A stretch of 64,000 bases of DNA from Symbiodinium natans (GCA_905221605.1 CAJNDS010001846.1:399501-463500); one strand, 5' to 3'; shown: positions 10,700 through 22,620, counted from the stretch's first letter. Program-made: numbers and translations. The notes: generated from the letters alone by a model not told the origin.

Positions 10700-13600
10700 C
10701 TGATGCAGAGGGGGGGGGATGAAAACCGAGCCCAGGTATCTTCACAACCTGGATACCTCTTTGGAAGCCGATGTGAAAACATCCCAGCACACAGGTCCAG
10801 CTCGGGCCCCTCCCTCATGTCGTGGGCATACGGATTTCCGAAAACAGGGGTACTCGTATATATACCCCAAAAAACCTTCAAAGGAACCCGCCAAAAAGGG
10901 TACACCTCTTTGCGGAAACCCCCACATAATATGTGAAAACGTGGTTATAACAAATCTGCGAGCCGGGGATGGGGGGAGGGGGCACGCTCTCCGCCGCTCG
11001 GCCGATGCATCGCTACGTCGCAAAGATTCCTTCACTGCAGGACTGGCTGCATGACCAAGACAGTCTGAGAGTTCACAAAAAGCCTGACCCGCGATCGAAG
11101 TAGGATGACACCAGACTCAACGGGTATCCAGATCCCACAATCAAATACAAAAGCAGAGCACTTCGCCTTGATCTGAAACTTCCCGCCGCTCACTATGCCG
11201 GGGCGTAAATTGTCTAAGATCGGCGTGCAACCTTCCACCACATCTCTCTCCTCTCCTCTGCCTCCTCTTGCCTTCCTCCCCGGCCTTCCCTTCCTTGCCT
11301 TCCCACAGCATCTCAAGAGAAGAAAGCGAGAAGAGAAGAATCGAGCGAGATTATGAACAGGCAGAAGGTGGGAAAGGAACAGCGAGGAACTCCTCATTCC
11401 ATGTTTTGTATCTTCGTCTTGTCCTCTCTACGGCGGGGGCAAAGCTTAAGAGCAGCTGAATTTAAAAGAAGAAGCCTTGCAGTAAAAAAGAGAGGAGTGT
11501 GAGGAAAGAAGAGCTCGATCAAAATTCAACAGGTGTGAGCTATCTACAGTATGGACTTCCCTTGGCCTGCGGTGATTTGCTTCCTGGCTTCTCTTGGTTG
11601 GGTGGGATACACACGAAGTGCCTGTGATGGTTACATTCATACCTAGGTCTTCCCCAGAACCAAAATTGGCAATGGGGTAAGGGACAACTCCCCAACTCGA
11701 AACCTCGTGGTGGAGCGGTTCTACATGTCCTACCCAAAACAGAAGCCGTATGACAGTTTGAAGCAGGCGTCAAGCGTGTCTGAGTCCAACACGAAGGAAC
11801 GTTGAACAGTCCCTGAATGCAGTTCTCCGCGCAAAGCAGAACCTGCACATGCTCCGAGTCTGAGAATCTAAGAAGCCACAAGCATCAGTTCGTCAAAACT
11901 TGGCCCCGCAACGTCTGCCTCAGACAGGGCTCATCCTGCCTCCATCCCTTCAGAGGCTTGCTGGAAAGTGCGAGATGTCGATGGGATCTCCACCAGCAAC
12001 CCGTCCTGCTCATGCACACAACGAGTGGCGTGCACAGAGTGGTTCAGGGTTTAGGGTTAGGGTTTAGGGTTCAGGGTCTAGGGTCTAGGGTTTAGGGTTT
12101 AGGGTTCAAGAAGCAGGGCTTGCTCCAGCGACTTCTCAAGGAGCGGCAACTTCTCGCGAAAGGAACCTCATGCAGCTCGCCGAGGGGGGGAGGAGTTGGC
12201 TCGACAATGACAAGCAAATGCTCACAAAAACACAGGCTTGACTCACTTGACCCTAGGATGGGCACTGCTCACAACGTTCGAATCGCTAAACTCGTTGCCT
12301 CCAACCTGGCGTTCAAGGTGCACAGCAGCTGCCAAAGGCACGCTTCGGGGCATGCCACCTATCAAGCGTCTTCTAAGTGTGACAGTAAGGTCCGCACAGG
12401 AATGACGCCCAATAAGATTCTCTTCTGAAACGTCGGATGTTTTTCGCATCCAACTTCAGCGGAACATCTGGAGAAGCGCTCCCCAGGAACCGACCAACCT
12501 CGTGCGGAACCCGATCATGCTGCGCGGGTGCTCGGTAAAATTATTTGCAACATCTGTCTGGCATGTGAAAGACGGTGAATCTGAGCTTCAAGCGAAGTGA
12601 AGTGACGCGACTCTTCCACAAAAGGGTTCGATGGGGCCTTGTCACGATCTTATGCGTATTGACAAGAAGTCTGAACCGTTGCGGCCTGAGGAAAACAAAG
12701 CAGCTACAGCAGAGCAATTGTAACTTACAAGACGCGTGACGCATGACGGATAAACACACCAACTAGTATGAAGCACTTTTTGCAAGACATCTCTCATCAT
12801 GGCGGAGGGTGCAAGAGGCTGCAAGTTTGGCAGTTGCCATGATTCCTGTTTCGGCATCCCTCTGAACAGAGGCCGCAATTGATTGGCCATGTGCGAGAAC
12901 TCAATCTACGCCGATCCCGGCACCATACAAACAAATGCGAGATGTCTGGGTGCCGGTTGTAGCAATGTGCAGGTCAGCTGTTGGATGCCTTGGGGGCCCC
13001 TTTGACAAGGAAACGGGTGCCGGGGTGGCCCCATGGCTGGAAACACTCAACAAAGCTCAAACTTGTACCTTCGATGATGACAGATGATAAGAAACAGAAC
13101 AGATCCGATGTGGTCCTGTTGACTCTAGCAGCTGGATATGTCGAAGCTTGTTGCCAACGCCTTGAATCGCCTTGATACGCTTGATCTCTAGTGACTCTAG
13201 TGACTACTACTCAGTGACACTCCAGCAACGGGCCCAGCCCACCCTTTCAAGCATCGGACCCGGGTAAGTGTAGAGCTCCTCCAGCGCCATCTGCGATCGC
13301 GACCGGATCGCCGAAAAGGAGGCCCCCGACGCGCAGCAAATCCTGGTGCATTGAGATCTGGCTGGGGTGCAAGCTCGACTCAAACATAGGCATGTGCTGG
13401 CTTCACGGTTATGTTGTGTTCGAGGCAAGCAGAGTGTTTCGAGCGATACATAGTGATACGCCTCAGTTCTCAAAATACCTCCAAGCTTGTATCCAAGAAC
13501 GTCCGCTCAAGACACGAACAAGACAGCACCGAGTCTTCGTCGCTACGCGAAGCAAGAATCTTAAGAACGCACAGTCTGCTGAGGTTGCTGCATAGTGAAC

Positions 13601-14620
13601 CCCGAGCAATACAGCGGAACTGCTGGAGGTGTGCACCTTAGAACACAAAACCAGCCTTTGATTCAAGGACGTCGGCAATGACATTGTGTCAAGCAAAGCA
13701 TTTGAAATTCTCGGGTGCATACTACTGGGAACAGTTTCACCCCCCCATGTTCAACTGTGCGTGTGATTCTCAGACAGTAATTGCAGAGGCCCACTCCAGT
13801 CCATGTCCTTCTTTCTCAGGCCGGGGGTCATTGCGATTTGCATGCCCAACCTGATTACAGTTTCGCTTGATGGGGTACAGTAGTGTTCATCCAGTGCCCA
13901 TTCATCCGGACATGCGTCCTCGGGACGCCACGCCCATCTCGATTCACATCACTTGAGCGGAGCCAAAGAACTGCAATTACAATCAGCTAGCAGGGGACTG
14001 CCCAATCGCGTGTCAAGCACTGCGCAGCGCATCGACTGTCTTGAGCGACTGTGAAGCATGCTACGGAATGCTGCAGATACCCTCTGAATCTTAGCGACCA
14101 GCTGTGAATGGCTGGTTGCCAGCCGACCCTGCTGTGCGCCGAAGCTCCTTGTCAGCCAGTGCGGAAACAAGTGCACCGCACTGGCACCGTTTGATCAGAC
14201 TGGGCCCGCAGCACGAACCAGAGCAAGCGCTCCCTCAAAGAGAGCGTGTGAGCGGTGCATCTCAAGGGGGTCATACCTGAGCGTAAGAGGCGAAGTGCAG
14301 GACAGCGCACGGAGCATATTCGGACAAGCAGATGCAGATCGAAGCTGTGTCAAAGTTCGAAATATCTTTCGAGGACAGGCTTGAGACACTGAGATGTGGG
14401 CGGGCAGCACCAGTGAGTGTAGAGACCCTCCAAGGACCAGTGAGGCTTCGCCAAAATGGAAGCCGTTGCCTCGCCAAGGTCCTCGAGTCTCAACCCGCTC
14501 AGACCTTCTCGTGCCAGGCCCGTGTCGACCATGAGGTGCAGCCTCTCCCGAAGAAAACGGAACAAGTGAAACGCAAAAACAACATAACGCGAGAGAGACA
14601 GAGAGCACAAAGAGATCTCC
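10700..14620. other. Stretch without a nameable gene
   Basis: I see only isolated minus-strand segments that could be exons, such as DSEHVQVLLCAENCIQ near 11,840, QMALEELYTYPGPMLERVGW near 13,250 and AKIQRVSAAFRSMLHSRSR near 14,060, plus a telomere-like tract at 12,043-12,109. None has a recognisable domain and their splice sites are not determined. Confidence 0.4.
12043..12109 (+). repeat. Interstitial TTTAGGG tract
   Basis: About nine heptamers, mixing TTTAGGG with TTCAGGG and TCTAGGG variants. Confidence 0.9.
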
Positions 14621-14626
14621 GATACA

Positions 14627-14627
<1 letters not shown>

Positions 14628-14676
<49 letters not shown>
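14628..14676. repeat. GA dinucleotide microsatellite
   Basis: More than 20 GA units followed by a short CA-rich run. The minus-strand Leu/Ser-rich frames across it are artefacts. Confidence 0.95.
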
Positions 14677-15082
14677 GAGAGACACACACACGCACACACA
14701 CTCACTCTCTCTTCTCTCACACAAAAACAAAGAGCACTCACAGAAAAAAAGGCTGTTGACTTGGCCTCAGCTTGGATGCGCACGGAGCCCACCCGATCGC
14801 CTGCTTCCAGGCTGCATGGTGTCTGCCAAGTGTGCATGGTGATGTGTCTCAGAGGTCAGGAAAACCCATGAGAATAAAGGAGACCAGGATGGGCCGGTCG
14901 CTCCTCCCTGAGCCAGGCGTTGGACAGCACGGACACGGTGATGTTCGCCTGCACACACTGCTGATGTCTGAAGATCCAGGCACCTCTCTATGCGCTGCCA
15001 TTCAATGCTTACCCCTTCCGATGAACCTCCGCAAGTTGGCAGATCACTCCGTCCAGGGGTGCTCGGTACAACAGTACAATCG

Positions 15083-15310
15083 CCAATGACTTTGGAACCT
15101 TGCAGCGGAATGCAGCAATATGCAGATAATTTGACCAGTGACGGAGTAGGAATCGGGACAAGGTGGTCAATTTTTAGTACTGGATCATCGGGATTGACAT
15201 TTTGCGTATTTAATCTTACAAGAACTAAACCAGTTCTTGTTCCAACAGCACCCAACCAAGTAACAATTGCAGTGACAATGACAATGCCACAATGGCGAAT
15301 ACACGTTCGC
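15083..15310 (+). other. GC-poor segment with a capsid-like plus-strand reading
   Basis: Over about 200 nt the base composition drops and the plus strand stays open, with segments such as DGVGIGTRWSIFSTG, SSGLTFCVFNLTRT and APNQVTIAVTMTMP. The alternation of Val, Thr and Ile looks like beta-strands, and the text resembles the end of small RNA-virus jelly-roll coat proteins. It is the only GC-poor plus-strand coding candidate here. The minus strand is also open across it, so strand is not proven. An endogenised viral fragment is a guess only; no start, stop or further domain supports it. Confidence 0.25.
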
Positions 15311-15528
15311 TTCGGGACCCGCAGGGTCTCAAAGCAGCACTGCAGCTGCAGCAGCAAACATCCCACGCAGTCTTGCACTCATTTGCATTTTTGACACATG
15401 ACTCAGACTCCAGCCTCCGGAGAGGTACGCAAAGTCAACCTGAAGCATTCCAGGTGCGATGTGCGCTGCCAGATTTGCAGTTGGGCACGGGAGCACATGG
15501 AGTGAAGAGCCATAGACAGATTTGTACA

Positions 15529-15691
15529 CTACAGGGTTTGCAGGTACACTCCCAGCACAACGAACCATGGCGACATTGTTGGCATCTGTACAGGTGCAGG
15601 TGTTGGATTCACGCTGCTGATGTCTGTGTAGATGTTGCAGAGGATATCCACCAGCACGAGGAGTTTGGACTTGAAGTCGAGAGATAAGGGG
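15529..15691 (-). CDS. Candidate exon, unknown
   Basis: After an AAAAG acceptor the minus strand reads LSLDFKSKLLVLVDILCNIY and then SSVNPTPAPVQMP, up to a TAG stop. The text is protein-like with a hydrophobic start. It lies downstream of the racemase-like exons and could be part of that gene, but I see no racemase motif in it. Confidence 0.3.
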
Positions 15692-15884
15692 CTTTTGTGC
15701 GCAAGGTTACAGTGTGTCAGGGTGATGTGTGTCGCTTGGAAGGTTCCTTACAAGGGCCCTCTGCACCCTGAAAGTCCTCGAAGAAACTAGAAGAGGTCCA
15801 GCCACCCCGCCAGCCGTGCTCTGAGAGGTCGCACAGACCCCTTGCACGCCCAGCACCACTTTGCTTGTTGTTGTGTTTTGTTGG

Positions 15885-16075
15885 GCTCCGGGTTTGTCAG
15901 GGCCATGTGGCTGGAGGCCCCCCTGTGGATGGAGATTCTCTGGTTCGGTGTGGCTGGAGGACCCTTCTGGAGCGGCTCGTGGTGGAGGGTCCTTGGAGGC
16001 CCAGGCTCCTTGTGGCAGGAGGCCCAGGCCCTTGTGGTGGCTGGAGGCCCAGGTTCCTGCAGCTTGCCCCTGTGG
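15885..16075. repeat. Imperfect GTGGCTGGAGGCCC minisatellite
   Basis: Repeated variants of GTGGCTGGAGGCCC and AGGCCCAGG(C/T)(C/T)CTTGTGG follow one another, ending close to a poly-G run at 16,088-16,103. Several frames are open through it for this reason. Confidence 0.65.
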
Positions 16076-16213
16076 ACGGTCGTTATTGGGGGGGGGGGGG
16101 GGGTTCCCGAACCGAACCGCGCCGAAGGGTATCTCACCGAGGTAAAGCCAAACCGAAACGAACCGAACAGCAACATCTAAGCCTTTGGCACCGCAGCATC
16201 ACTTTTCAGTAGA

Positions 16214-16917
16214 GACAATGTCTACAAACCCAAATCCTCTGGGATTTCATAGCGTAGAAGTGGGTGAACGGACAAGATCGGAGAAGTGAAGACATCTTGC
16301 ACATTCTCAGCGTTTACAAGTTTGTTTTCGGCATTCGGATAGATCACTGTGGGCACTCCCTTTCCAAACGGGATTTAGGTTCTGCCCATCGATGCAACAT
16401 CACTTTCTGGCGGTTGCAGAGTTGCCATACGGGACCTCCAACAATTTGCAGCGGGAGGAACACTACGTGACCTTCGGAGGATTGTGCAAAGAAGATTTTC
16501 CGGAACACTGTTACATCTGGCTGCTACATGCGTTGTCTGCCCTTGGCATTTTGCACGAAGCACGAAGTTGCCAAGTTCACGGCCCAGTCTCCACCTCGGA
16601 TACGAACAAGGCATCGATCTTTGCCGAAGCCAGAACGCGACCTGCTCACTGAATTCTTGCCGAACCTATAGAATGTTCTGGGTACAGGTGACGGGAAGGA
16701 ACCGGCCTGCCAAAACAGCGCCGTGTCCATAGGCGTTGGCTTTGAGAACTGCACCAATGGGTGGGGCCTCTGCAGATCCCGAGCCACCAAGGCTTCGACC
16801 CAAGTAGATTCGGACCTCGGCATAAGGGCTCACTATAGACATCATGTGTCTGTGCGGGAATAGCCATAAGAGGCCGGCCAAGTGCAGGTTCTCTCGCAAG
16901 ACTCGTCCATCCACCTT
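16214..16917 (-). CDS. Alanine-racemase-like protein (fold-type III PLP enzyme), partial
   Basis: The exon ending at 16,707 contains IGAVLKANAYGHGAVLA, the signature of alanine racemase around the lysine that binds pyridoxal phosphate (consensus V-V-K-A-N-A-Y-G-H-G). A GC-AG intron (16,642-16,706) joins it in phase to 16,595-16,641, which reads GRVLASAKIDALFVSE, matching the following helix and strand of the barrel. A later exon starting at 16,359 reads GVPTVIYPNAENKLVNAEN then FTSPILSVHPLLRYEIP. Upstream, 16,875-16,917 reads VDGRVLRENLHLA, like the domain's first helix, although its splice phase is not settled. The family interconverts L- and D-alanine (or serine). The second half with the catalytic tyrosine domain is not found. 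Introns show it is a eukaryotic gene, possibly of bacterial origin. Confidence 0.65.
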
Positions 16918-17570
16918 CTGCTGTTCATCCGCCGCTCAGGTATTTAGAGACGAATCCCAATCATCAGTTCTTGCAAGCCATCGGCCTCTGCCCAACTGTT
17001 CGGCCTTTCGCCAGCCGTCAAATTTAGACACACACGGGAACGAGGAGCTGGAGGAGATTTCCCGGGCCACCTCAAAGCATTTGGCACATCAACTGCTTCT
17101 GCGTTCAGGCGCGGGGCTGGTGGAATGTAGTCCTAATGTGGTGGCACACTGCCTGCATGAAACGTCTGCTGAGACAGGCGCAGGTGTCGGCGGCGTTTTG
17201 GAATCCCAACAGCCTGCCGGCTGTGAGATCGCGGTTATCAGTCCTTCTTAGATTCTTAAACATCGAGTTGCTTGCAGCTCAAGAGCCCACCAAGTATCCG
17301 GCATTCACAATTGGTGTGATGGCCATGTGATGTCGCAATATTCCAGGCGTCCGCAGTCGTAGCCCCGGTTTGCGGGCCAATGCCACATGGAAGCCTCGGA
17401 AACAAATGATTCTGCGAACCGTGCTGAGCTACATCTTCTCCCGATTAGAGACCCCTGCCATGATCCATCAACCACCTTATGGGACGATAGGGCTCGTAGC
17501 TCAGATCGCGAATGACACCTCCGTTTGCACCTCGGGCCACTGTGTAGCGGAGTGTTGCATATGTACTCAC

Positions 17571-20128
17571 AGGATGTAGGGATGGGCCAAAAAGCCAATG
17601 CTGGGCTTCCCACCATACAGCTGCAGGATCACAACCAGGTCTCGTGACTTTTGCACCAAGCGCCGTGCGCCACGGAGTATGTCGAGCTCCTGCCTGGGAT
17701 ACCGAGCAGATGTGAGTGCGTTCCAGTCCACTGCAGCCAAGACATCCAAAGCAAAAATGGCTAGTCTGGAGGAGAGACCACCGAGGTTCCGAAAACTGCT
17801 ACGTCAATCATCTACAACTACGATCAACAAGAGATGCAGTGCCCTGAAACTCATACAAATAGCAGAAAAATTGCATGCCCTCACAGTGTTTTGGCTGAAG
17901 GGACAACGCCGCTCGCCGTTGTTTTTTGTTCAGTGCACCAGGCTTCCTCGTCCGATCCTGAAATAGAATGATGAATTTACTTGGATAGCAACTGTACAAA
18001 ATTTTGCAAGGGCCTGGCCACCACATGCTGGAACATTTGTCATTGTTTCCTGCCAGAAGCCGAAACTGTTTCCGCCCCACGGAAACACAGTCTCGGTCGG
18101 CTTCCCGGAAGTGCTCCCTGCAGTGCTTGCCCTACCGGAAACTAAGCTTGAGTCCTCAAGCCTCAAGGTTCAAACCGTACTTTCTGCAACTCATTTTCGC
18201 AATGATGCTCCCAAATCCCTGGACTCGGGGTGCCTGTCAAAGGGACAACCGGATCCTGCACACCAGTCCAGGATTTAGCAGGACATCCTACCCAGATGGC
18301 CACACCTGTGAAAAGTGCCTGAGTGCACACAGGTGAGGTCTGGGACTTTGCTGCCTTGAAATACACTGGAAATCACAGATAACACCGGTTCAGGCCATCC
18401 TCCGTTTAATTCCGGATGTTTCAAGGTTCAAATTTCCTGCGAGTGTCACTGGGTTCTAGCCCTTCCGTTTCCGGCGTGCCCTGGCACTGTCGAGGATATC
18501 TGCATGTCTATGTTCACGGCTTTCTTTTGAGACATGCCGTGATGTAACAGTATGTAAAAGTGGCGTCACACACAGGCGGCGGCCCGTTTGTGTGGCTGAT
18601 GAGTAAGTCGATTGTGCGGAAGCTGACAATGTCATCCAGCCGCTCCGTTTTGACCTGGCACAGAAAAGTAAACATGCCCTTGCACGACCTGTCATGTCAC
18701 ATTGCCATGGGAGAATCAGGCGACAGTGTCGCCTGATCTGCCTTTTTCAGGCAACGTCAACAGCAACAACCACAACAATCACGACTACACTAGTGACTAC
18801 ACCATCACCACAACAGCACCACCACTACCAACAGGGCAACCACCAGCACAAAACAACAGCAACAACAAGAAGACAACACAAAAGTAGTTTAGAACAAAAA
18901 CATACTGAATACATCAGCAACGATGGTGGCAGCGGTGACAACGACAACGACAACACCAGCCACAGCCGCAGCCGCAGCCACAGCCGCAGCAGCAGCAACA
19001 GCAGCAACAACAGCAACAACAGTACAACAGTCACCATAATCACAGAACAGCCGCAACAGATTAACCGGCCACAGAACAACACAGCAACAGAACGAAAGCA
19101 ACGGAACAACCGCAACGGAACAATAGCTTTCTGCACAATAGCAACATGCGCATGGCCGCCATAGCCACAAGTACGAACCACAACCACCACCAGCAGCAAC
19201 CGAACATCTGCACCACCATCAACATGGCCGGAGGTGCGCGCACCGACTGACCATCGGATTCCTGCAGCGAACCCTTTTGTTTTCTCGAACAGAAATTCCG
19301 ACATGGCTTTGTGCACAAGGGCCCCAGCAGCCCCGGGAGCTGCAAGAGTGAAGGAGTTGGAGCTGCTGGGCTTGGCCGTGAGATGCACGTGACCAGGGCT
19401 GCCTGCAGCGACATTGAGCACCTGGCCACATCTCATCACAACTTCGGCAAAGAACCGACTATGCCTTGCAGTCGCATGGCAGGGGGGCCTGTATCACCTC
19501 GGCCAGACCGTTCTTCTCCACCGACTTCCGGAAAAGAGCGGCAGCGTCCGGCAGCGCTTCTAAAGCCACCACCTTCACAGTGCTGCCTGTGCCTGGGACC
19601 AGTCTCTTGAAACCTTACGAACGATAAACCCGCGATCAATGTGATCACCAAACTGGCTAGAGCCTAGCAAGCCTGTCCCAGACTTGACCTGCCTTGATGC
19701 TGCGCAGACTTGGCAACGCTTGCAGTCGCTTGGCCTCACAGCTTAGAGAGGCTAAAGTGGCAATCGTTGAGGCACTATTGAGAGTCTAGCTACTCTAGTT
19801 CGACGATTACGAGAATATGGAGCAGTTCCAGCGCGTGTCGTTCTCACAACGCAACAGCAGCATAGTCGAGAGCCGTACAAGCAAGGACAAGCAACATCAA
19901 GCAACGCTTCTGAGGGTGGCACAATCCAAAGAGAGCAATCGCCGAGATTCGCCCCGACCTCAACGACGCGCACCTGCAAAGATCCAGGCACACAGTGCCC
20001 CTGTGCCCTGCGTCCCTGAACGAAACACAGCCTCAGAGTGCTTCAGATGCCTTGTGGGCCCTGGCACTCTGCAGCCGGCTCGCCAGCTTCTCCACTTCGC
20101 GCAGAATCGACTCCTGGCCAATTCGAAA
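17571..20128 (-). CDS. FkbM-family SAM-dependent methyltransferase
   Basis: Six exons can be recognised. 20,051-20,128 reads ESILREVEKLASRLQSARAH (coiled helix). 19,973 and below reads VRVVEVGANLGDCSLW, SAM-binding motif I with the V-G-A-N-L-G-D typical of FkbM. 19,489-19,592 reads STVKVVALEALPDAAALF, the acidic strand-2 motif. The exon starting at 19,421 reads VLNVAAGSPGHVHL. The exon starting at 18,654 reads VKTERLDDIVSFRTIDLL. 17,571-17,694 reads QELDILRGARRLVQKS then LVVILQLYGG, the conserved E-L-x-x-L-R-G-A element. Introns are GC-AG where both ends are clear (19,974-20,050; 19,422-19,488); the last exon ends at a GTGAGT donor. Connections after 19,930 and between 18,654 and 17,694 are not fully resolved. 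The substrate cannot be inferred. Confidence 0.8.
18750..19090. repeat. CAA/CAC-rich low-complexity intron sequence
   Basis: About 340 nt of CAACAG, CACCAC, CAACAAC and CACAGC units. It lies between methyltransferase exons starting at 19,421 and 18,654, so it is intronic; the open Thr/Asn- and Leu/Val-rich frames are artefacts. Confidence 0.75.
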
Positions 20129-20149
20129 CTGACCCCAGTGCCAAGGCAC

Positions 20150-20243
20150 TTAATCCCCTCCCCCTAATATTAAATACCCCCCCCACTATAGTTATGTCAT
20201 AGTATATTGGGGGGTTTTTACTGTTAGGGGGGTAGGGGATTAA
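20150..20243. repeat. TTAA-ended near-perfect palindrome (foldback, MITE-like)
   Basis: Left arm 20,150-20,184 (TTAATCCCCTCCCCCTAA, later ACCCCCCCC) pairs with right arm 20,207-20,243 (GGGGGG, later TTAGGGGGGTAGGGGATTAA). The stem continues inward through ACTAT/ATAGT, leaving a loop of about 9 nt. Both ends carry TTAA. On the minus strand the element ends about 20 nt upstream of the acceptor of the methyltransferase exon at 20,128, so it is at the end of an intron. Confidence 0.8.
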
Positions 20244-20613
20244 CATGCTTCAAGGGTCACCGCAGGTGGCAGGTCATGCCCATGAAGCAGTTGCAAACGC
20301 TTGACACGAGCTTTTCGAATCTTGAACCCTAGACCGGCCAAAGCACATGTGAGCCTTATGGATTCGAGGGACTGTTCCCAAAGTTGCCCAGACTTCTGCT
20401 TCAATTGCAACATAGACAAGCCCCACCATCCCCGTCCAAAAAAGCCTCATGCACTGGCATGCCCCAAACCCTCCCTGCACGTCTCCCTGGGGAGTGCGAT
20501 GAGCAGTGTTGCGTGTGTCGGTGTGTCAGTCCATAAGACCAAAACACCGACTGCAAGGAGACGGCAGCACGACACGGCGGCAAAACAACTGCGGATGCTG
20601 GCAGGACAGACAG

Positions 20614-20646
20614 AGACAGAGAGGGAGGGAGGGAGGGAGGGAGGGA
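20614..20646. repeat. GGGA microsatellite
   Basis: About seven GGGA units preceded by an AGACAGAGAGA run. Confidence 0.85.
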
Positions 20647-21730
20647 TGAGGGAGGAAAAAGTACTGCACAGTGCCATTCTGCAAGACCAGCCATAGAATG
20701 AGCACCCTGCCTAAGAAACCTCACATGGAATTATGAAGCATTGAAATATTTTAATGGGATTGCAATAGAGATTGCACCTGAAAGTGAAGGTTCCATGAAA
20801 TTGGTGAAAGGAATTTGGATGTTTTACTGGGCGTGCGCAGCATTGCGCAGCAAACATCAGGAGGCCTCAACCCTGCAAGACTGCTTTAGATTTTAGACCT
20901 CTCTTCGAGAGAACATGAGAGAACCACAGGCGACTGTGCCAAGCGCAGAAGAAAACTTCGCAGTGCTTTCGGTCGCGGTGGGCTGCTTGAATGGATGTTG
21001 ATCATGAAGAGCATGCATCTTCCCATCTGTCTCAGCACTGGGATATGGTGAAAAGTGTGCGCCGACAGGGCTGCAGCAGACGTTCAGTGTCGTTTCCATC
21101 AAGTCTCACGCCGAAAGGCAAACATCGCTGCTGCGGGGCCGTCAAGAAGCTGCAACGACAGTAGACTTGAGCAAAGACACAGCAACTCATGTCGGCTGCA
21201 CGTTGCAGTAGGGCACTCGTCTGGCGCGAATGAAGTCCGATACCAGCTCTCGATATGGAAAAAGGAGCAACGTGTAGCTGATGTCGGCATCGCTTCTCAT
21301 GCCAATGTTTTCGGCCTTTCAGACCACTGAATGCAAATTCTTGCTGCGCTCAGGGCGGCTGCTGTATTTGGGGTGCAGACTCCCAGAAAGGCACGGCCCT
21401 TCTGCAAGCGTATCAGGACTTCCGTCGCGCACTGAAGCCTGCCACTGCAGCATGATGCCAACCTGAACTCGGGATGATGAGCTGGCCTGTCCAGGAGCCA
21501 GAAGAGCTCCGAACCACCCGGCCAGGCCGAAAGCTCATCCATCCCCAGCAGTGATGATCCTCCCAGGTACAGTAGCAGCTCAGTAGGTTCGGGTAGCTTG
21601 ATGCAGCTTGGGAGGTGTGTTGCAGAAGCGCTAGAAACTACGTCCTCCCAGAACTTGCCGAATCAGAAGTTGAGCCTCAACTTCAACCGTCGCAGCTGGG
21701 AGTAGAATGACAAGTCAAGCTGCGGCATGT

Positions 21731-22392
21731 TCAGGTAGCTGGCGTCTTCAATCGCTGCGCCGACACCCTCCAATGCACCGCCTGCCAGGCTGCTCGGTCA
21801 AACTCTCCCGGCTTACAGTGACATTCAACGATCATGCACTTCGGGCCTTCTTGCAAACTCTCACGCCGTGCCTGCAAGATGTGCAAGACTCTAGGGTGTC
21901 CCATATCAGCAACCCCTGGCCAGGGCCGCTGCCCAATCAGCCACGGCCAGCTTTGCATCTGCACGAAGAATGACATTCGAGGGGCCTCGGAGAGCATTTC
22001 AGCAGAGGGCTCTGAGGCCGCCTTGCAGTGGCTTGGCATGAGCTGAGGACACTCCTCCGGCGACTCCAACAATTCCAAGCTGGCGAGTAAGGGGACCGCC
22101 TTGTAATGCTCTTCTGCACCAAGAAGAGTTTCAGATTTCACCACGGACAAATTCTAAAGAGGCCGGCCTGGTATGAGCTGAGTGCCAGCCGCAACTCCCT
22201 CCAGAAAGATGTTGAAGCCTGGAGAGCAACATGCTTCGCTAGGCAGAGTCGGGCATCATTGAGTGGCCTTAGTTGGGGCTTCAAGTATTGAGATTTTCGG
22301 AGATCATCTCCTAAGCCTCCCATTCTGGCAGCGCATCGCATCTCCCAGCTTTTGTCGCAGAATCCCCCCACGACTCTTGCGACAAGGAGCAT
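21731..22392 (-). CDS. Two adjacent candidate exons, unknown function
   Basis: The larger segment, 21,731 to about 22,110, stays open with natural composition after a GGTGCAG acceptor: EEHYKAVPLLASLELLESPE, SFFVQMQSWPWLIGQRPW, HPRVLHILQARRESLQEG and CKPGEFDRAAWQAVHWR. Just upstream, to about 22,290, the minus strand reads LNDARLCLAKHVALQAS then FWRELRLALSSYQAGLF. The two are in different frames and separated by a probable intron beginning GTCCGT near 22,150. No domain is recognised. The strand agrees with the methyltransferase and kinase genes. Confidence 0.45.
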
Positions 22393-22553
22393 CCCGCTCT
22401 TCGGACCCTCCTACAGTAGTGCTACCATTGGCATGCAATCGGGATCGAGAATGGCTCGCAGTCTCCTCTGAACCGACATGTTGAAACTTCCAATATATGT
22501 ATTGTATGTATACAGTATTACTTACTTATGTGATGTTTTATTTATATTTATGT

Positions 22554-22620
22554 TCATATTCATATTCATAATCATATTCAAACTCATATTCATATTCATA
22601 TTCATATTCATATTCATTCA
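22554..22620. repeat. ATTCAT hexanucleotide microsatellite
   Basis: Tandem CATATT/ATTCAT units with point variants. Confidence 0.9.

Noticed and set aside
14195-14730. Leu/Ser-rich minus-strand frames
   Set aside because: They are translations of the GA microsatellite.
18694-19439. Thr/Asn-rich (plus) and Leu/Val-rich (minus) frames
   Set aside because: They run through CAA/CAC low-complexity DNA lying in a methyltransferase intron; only the part near 19,260-19,421 on the minus strand is kept as an exon.
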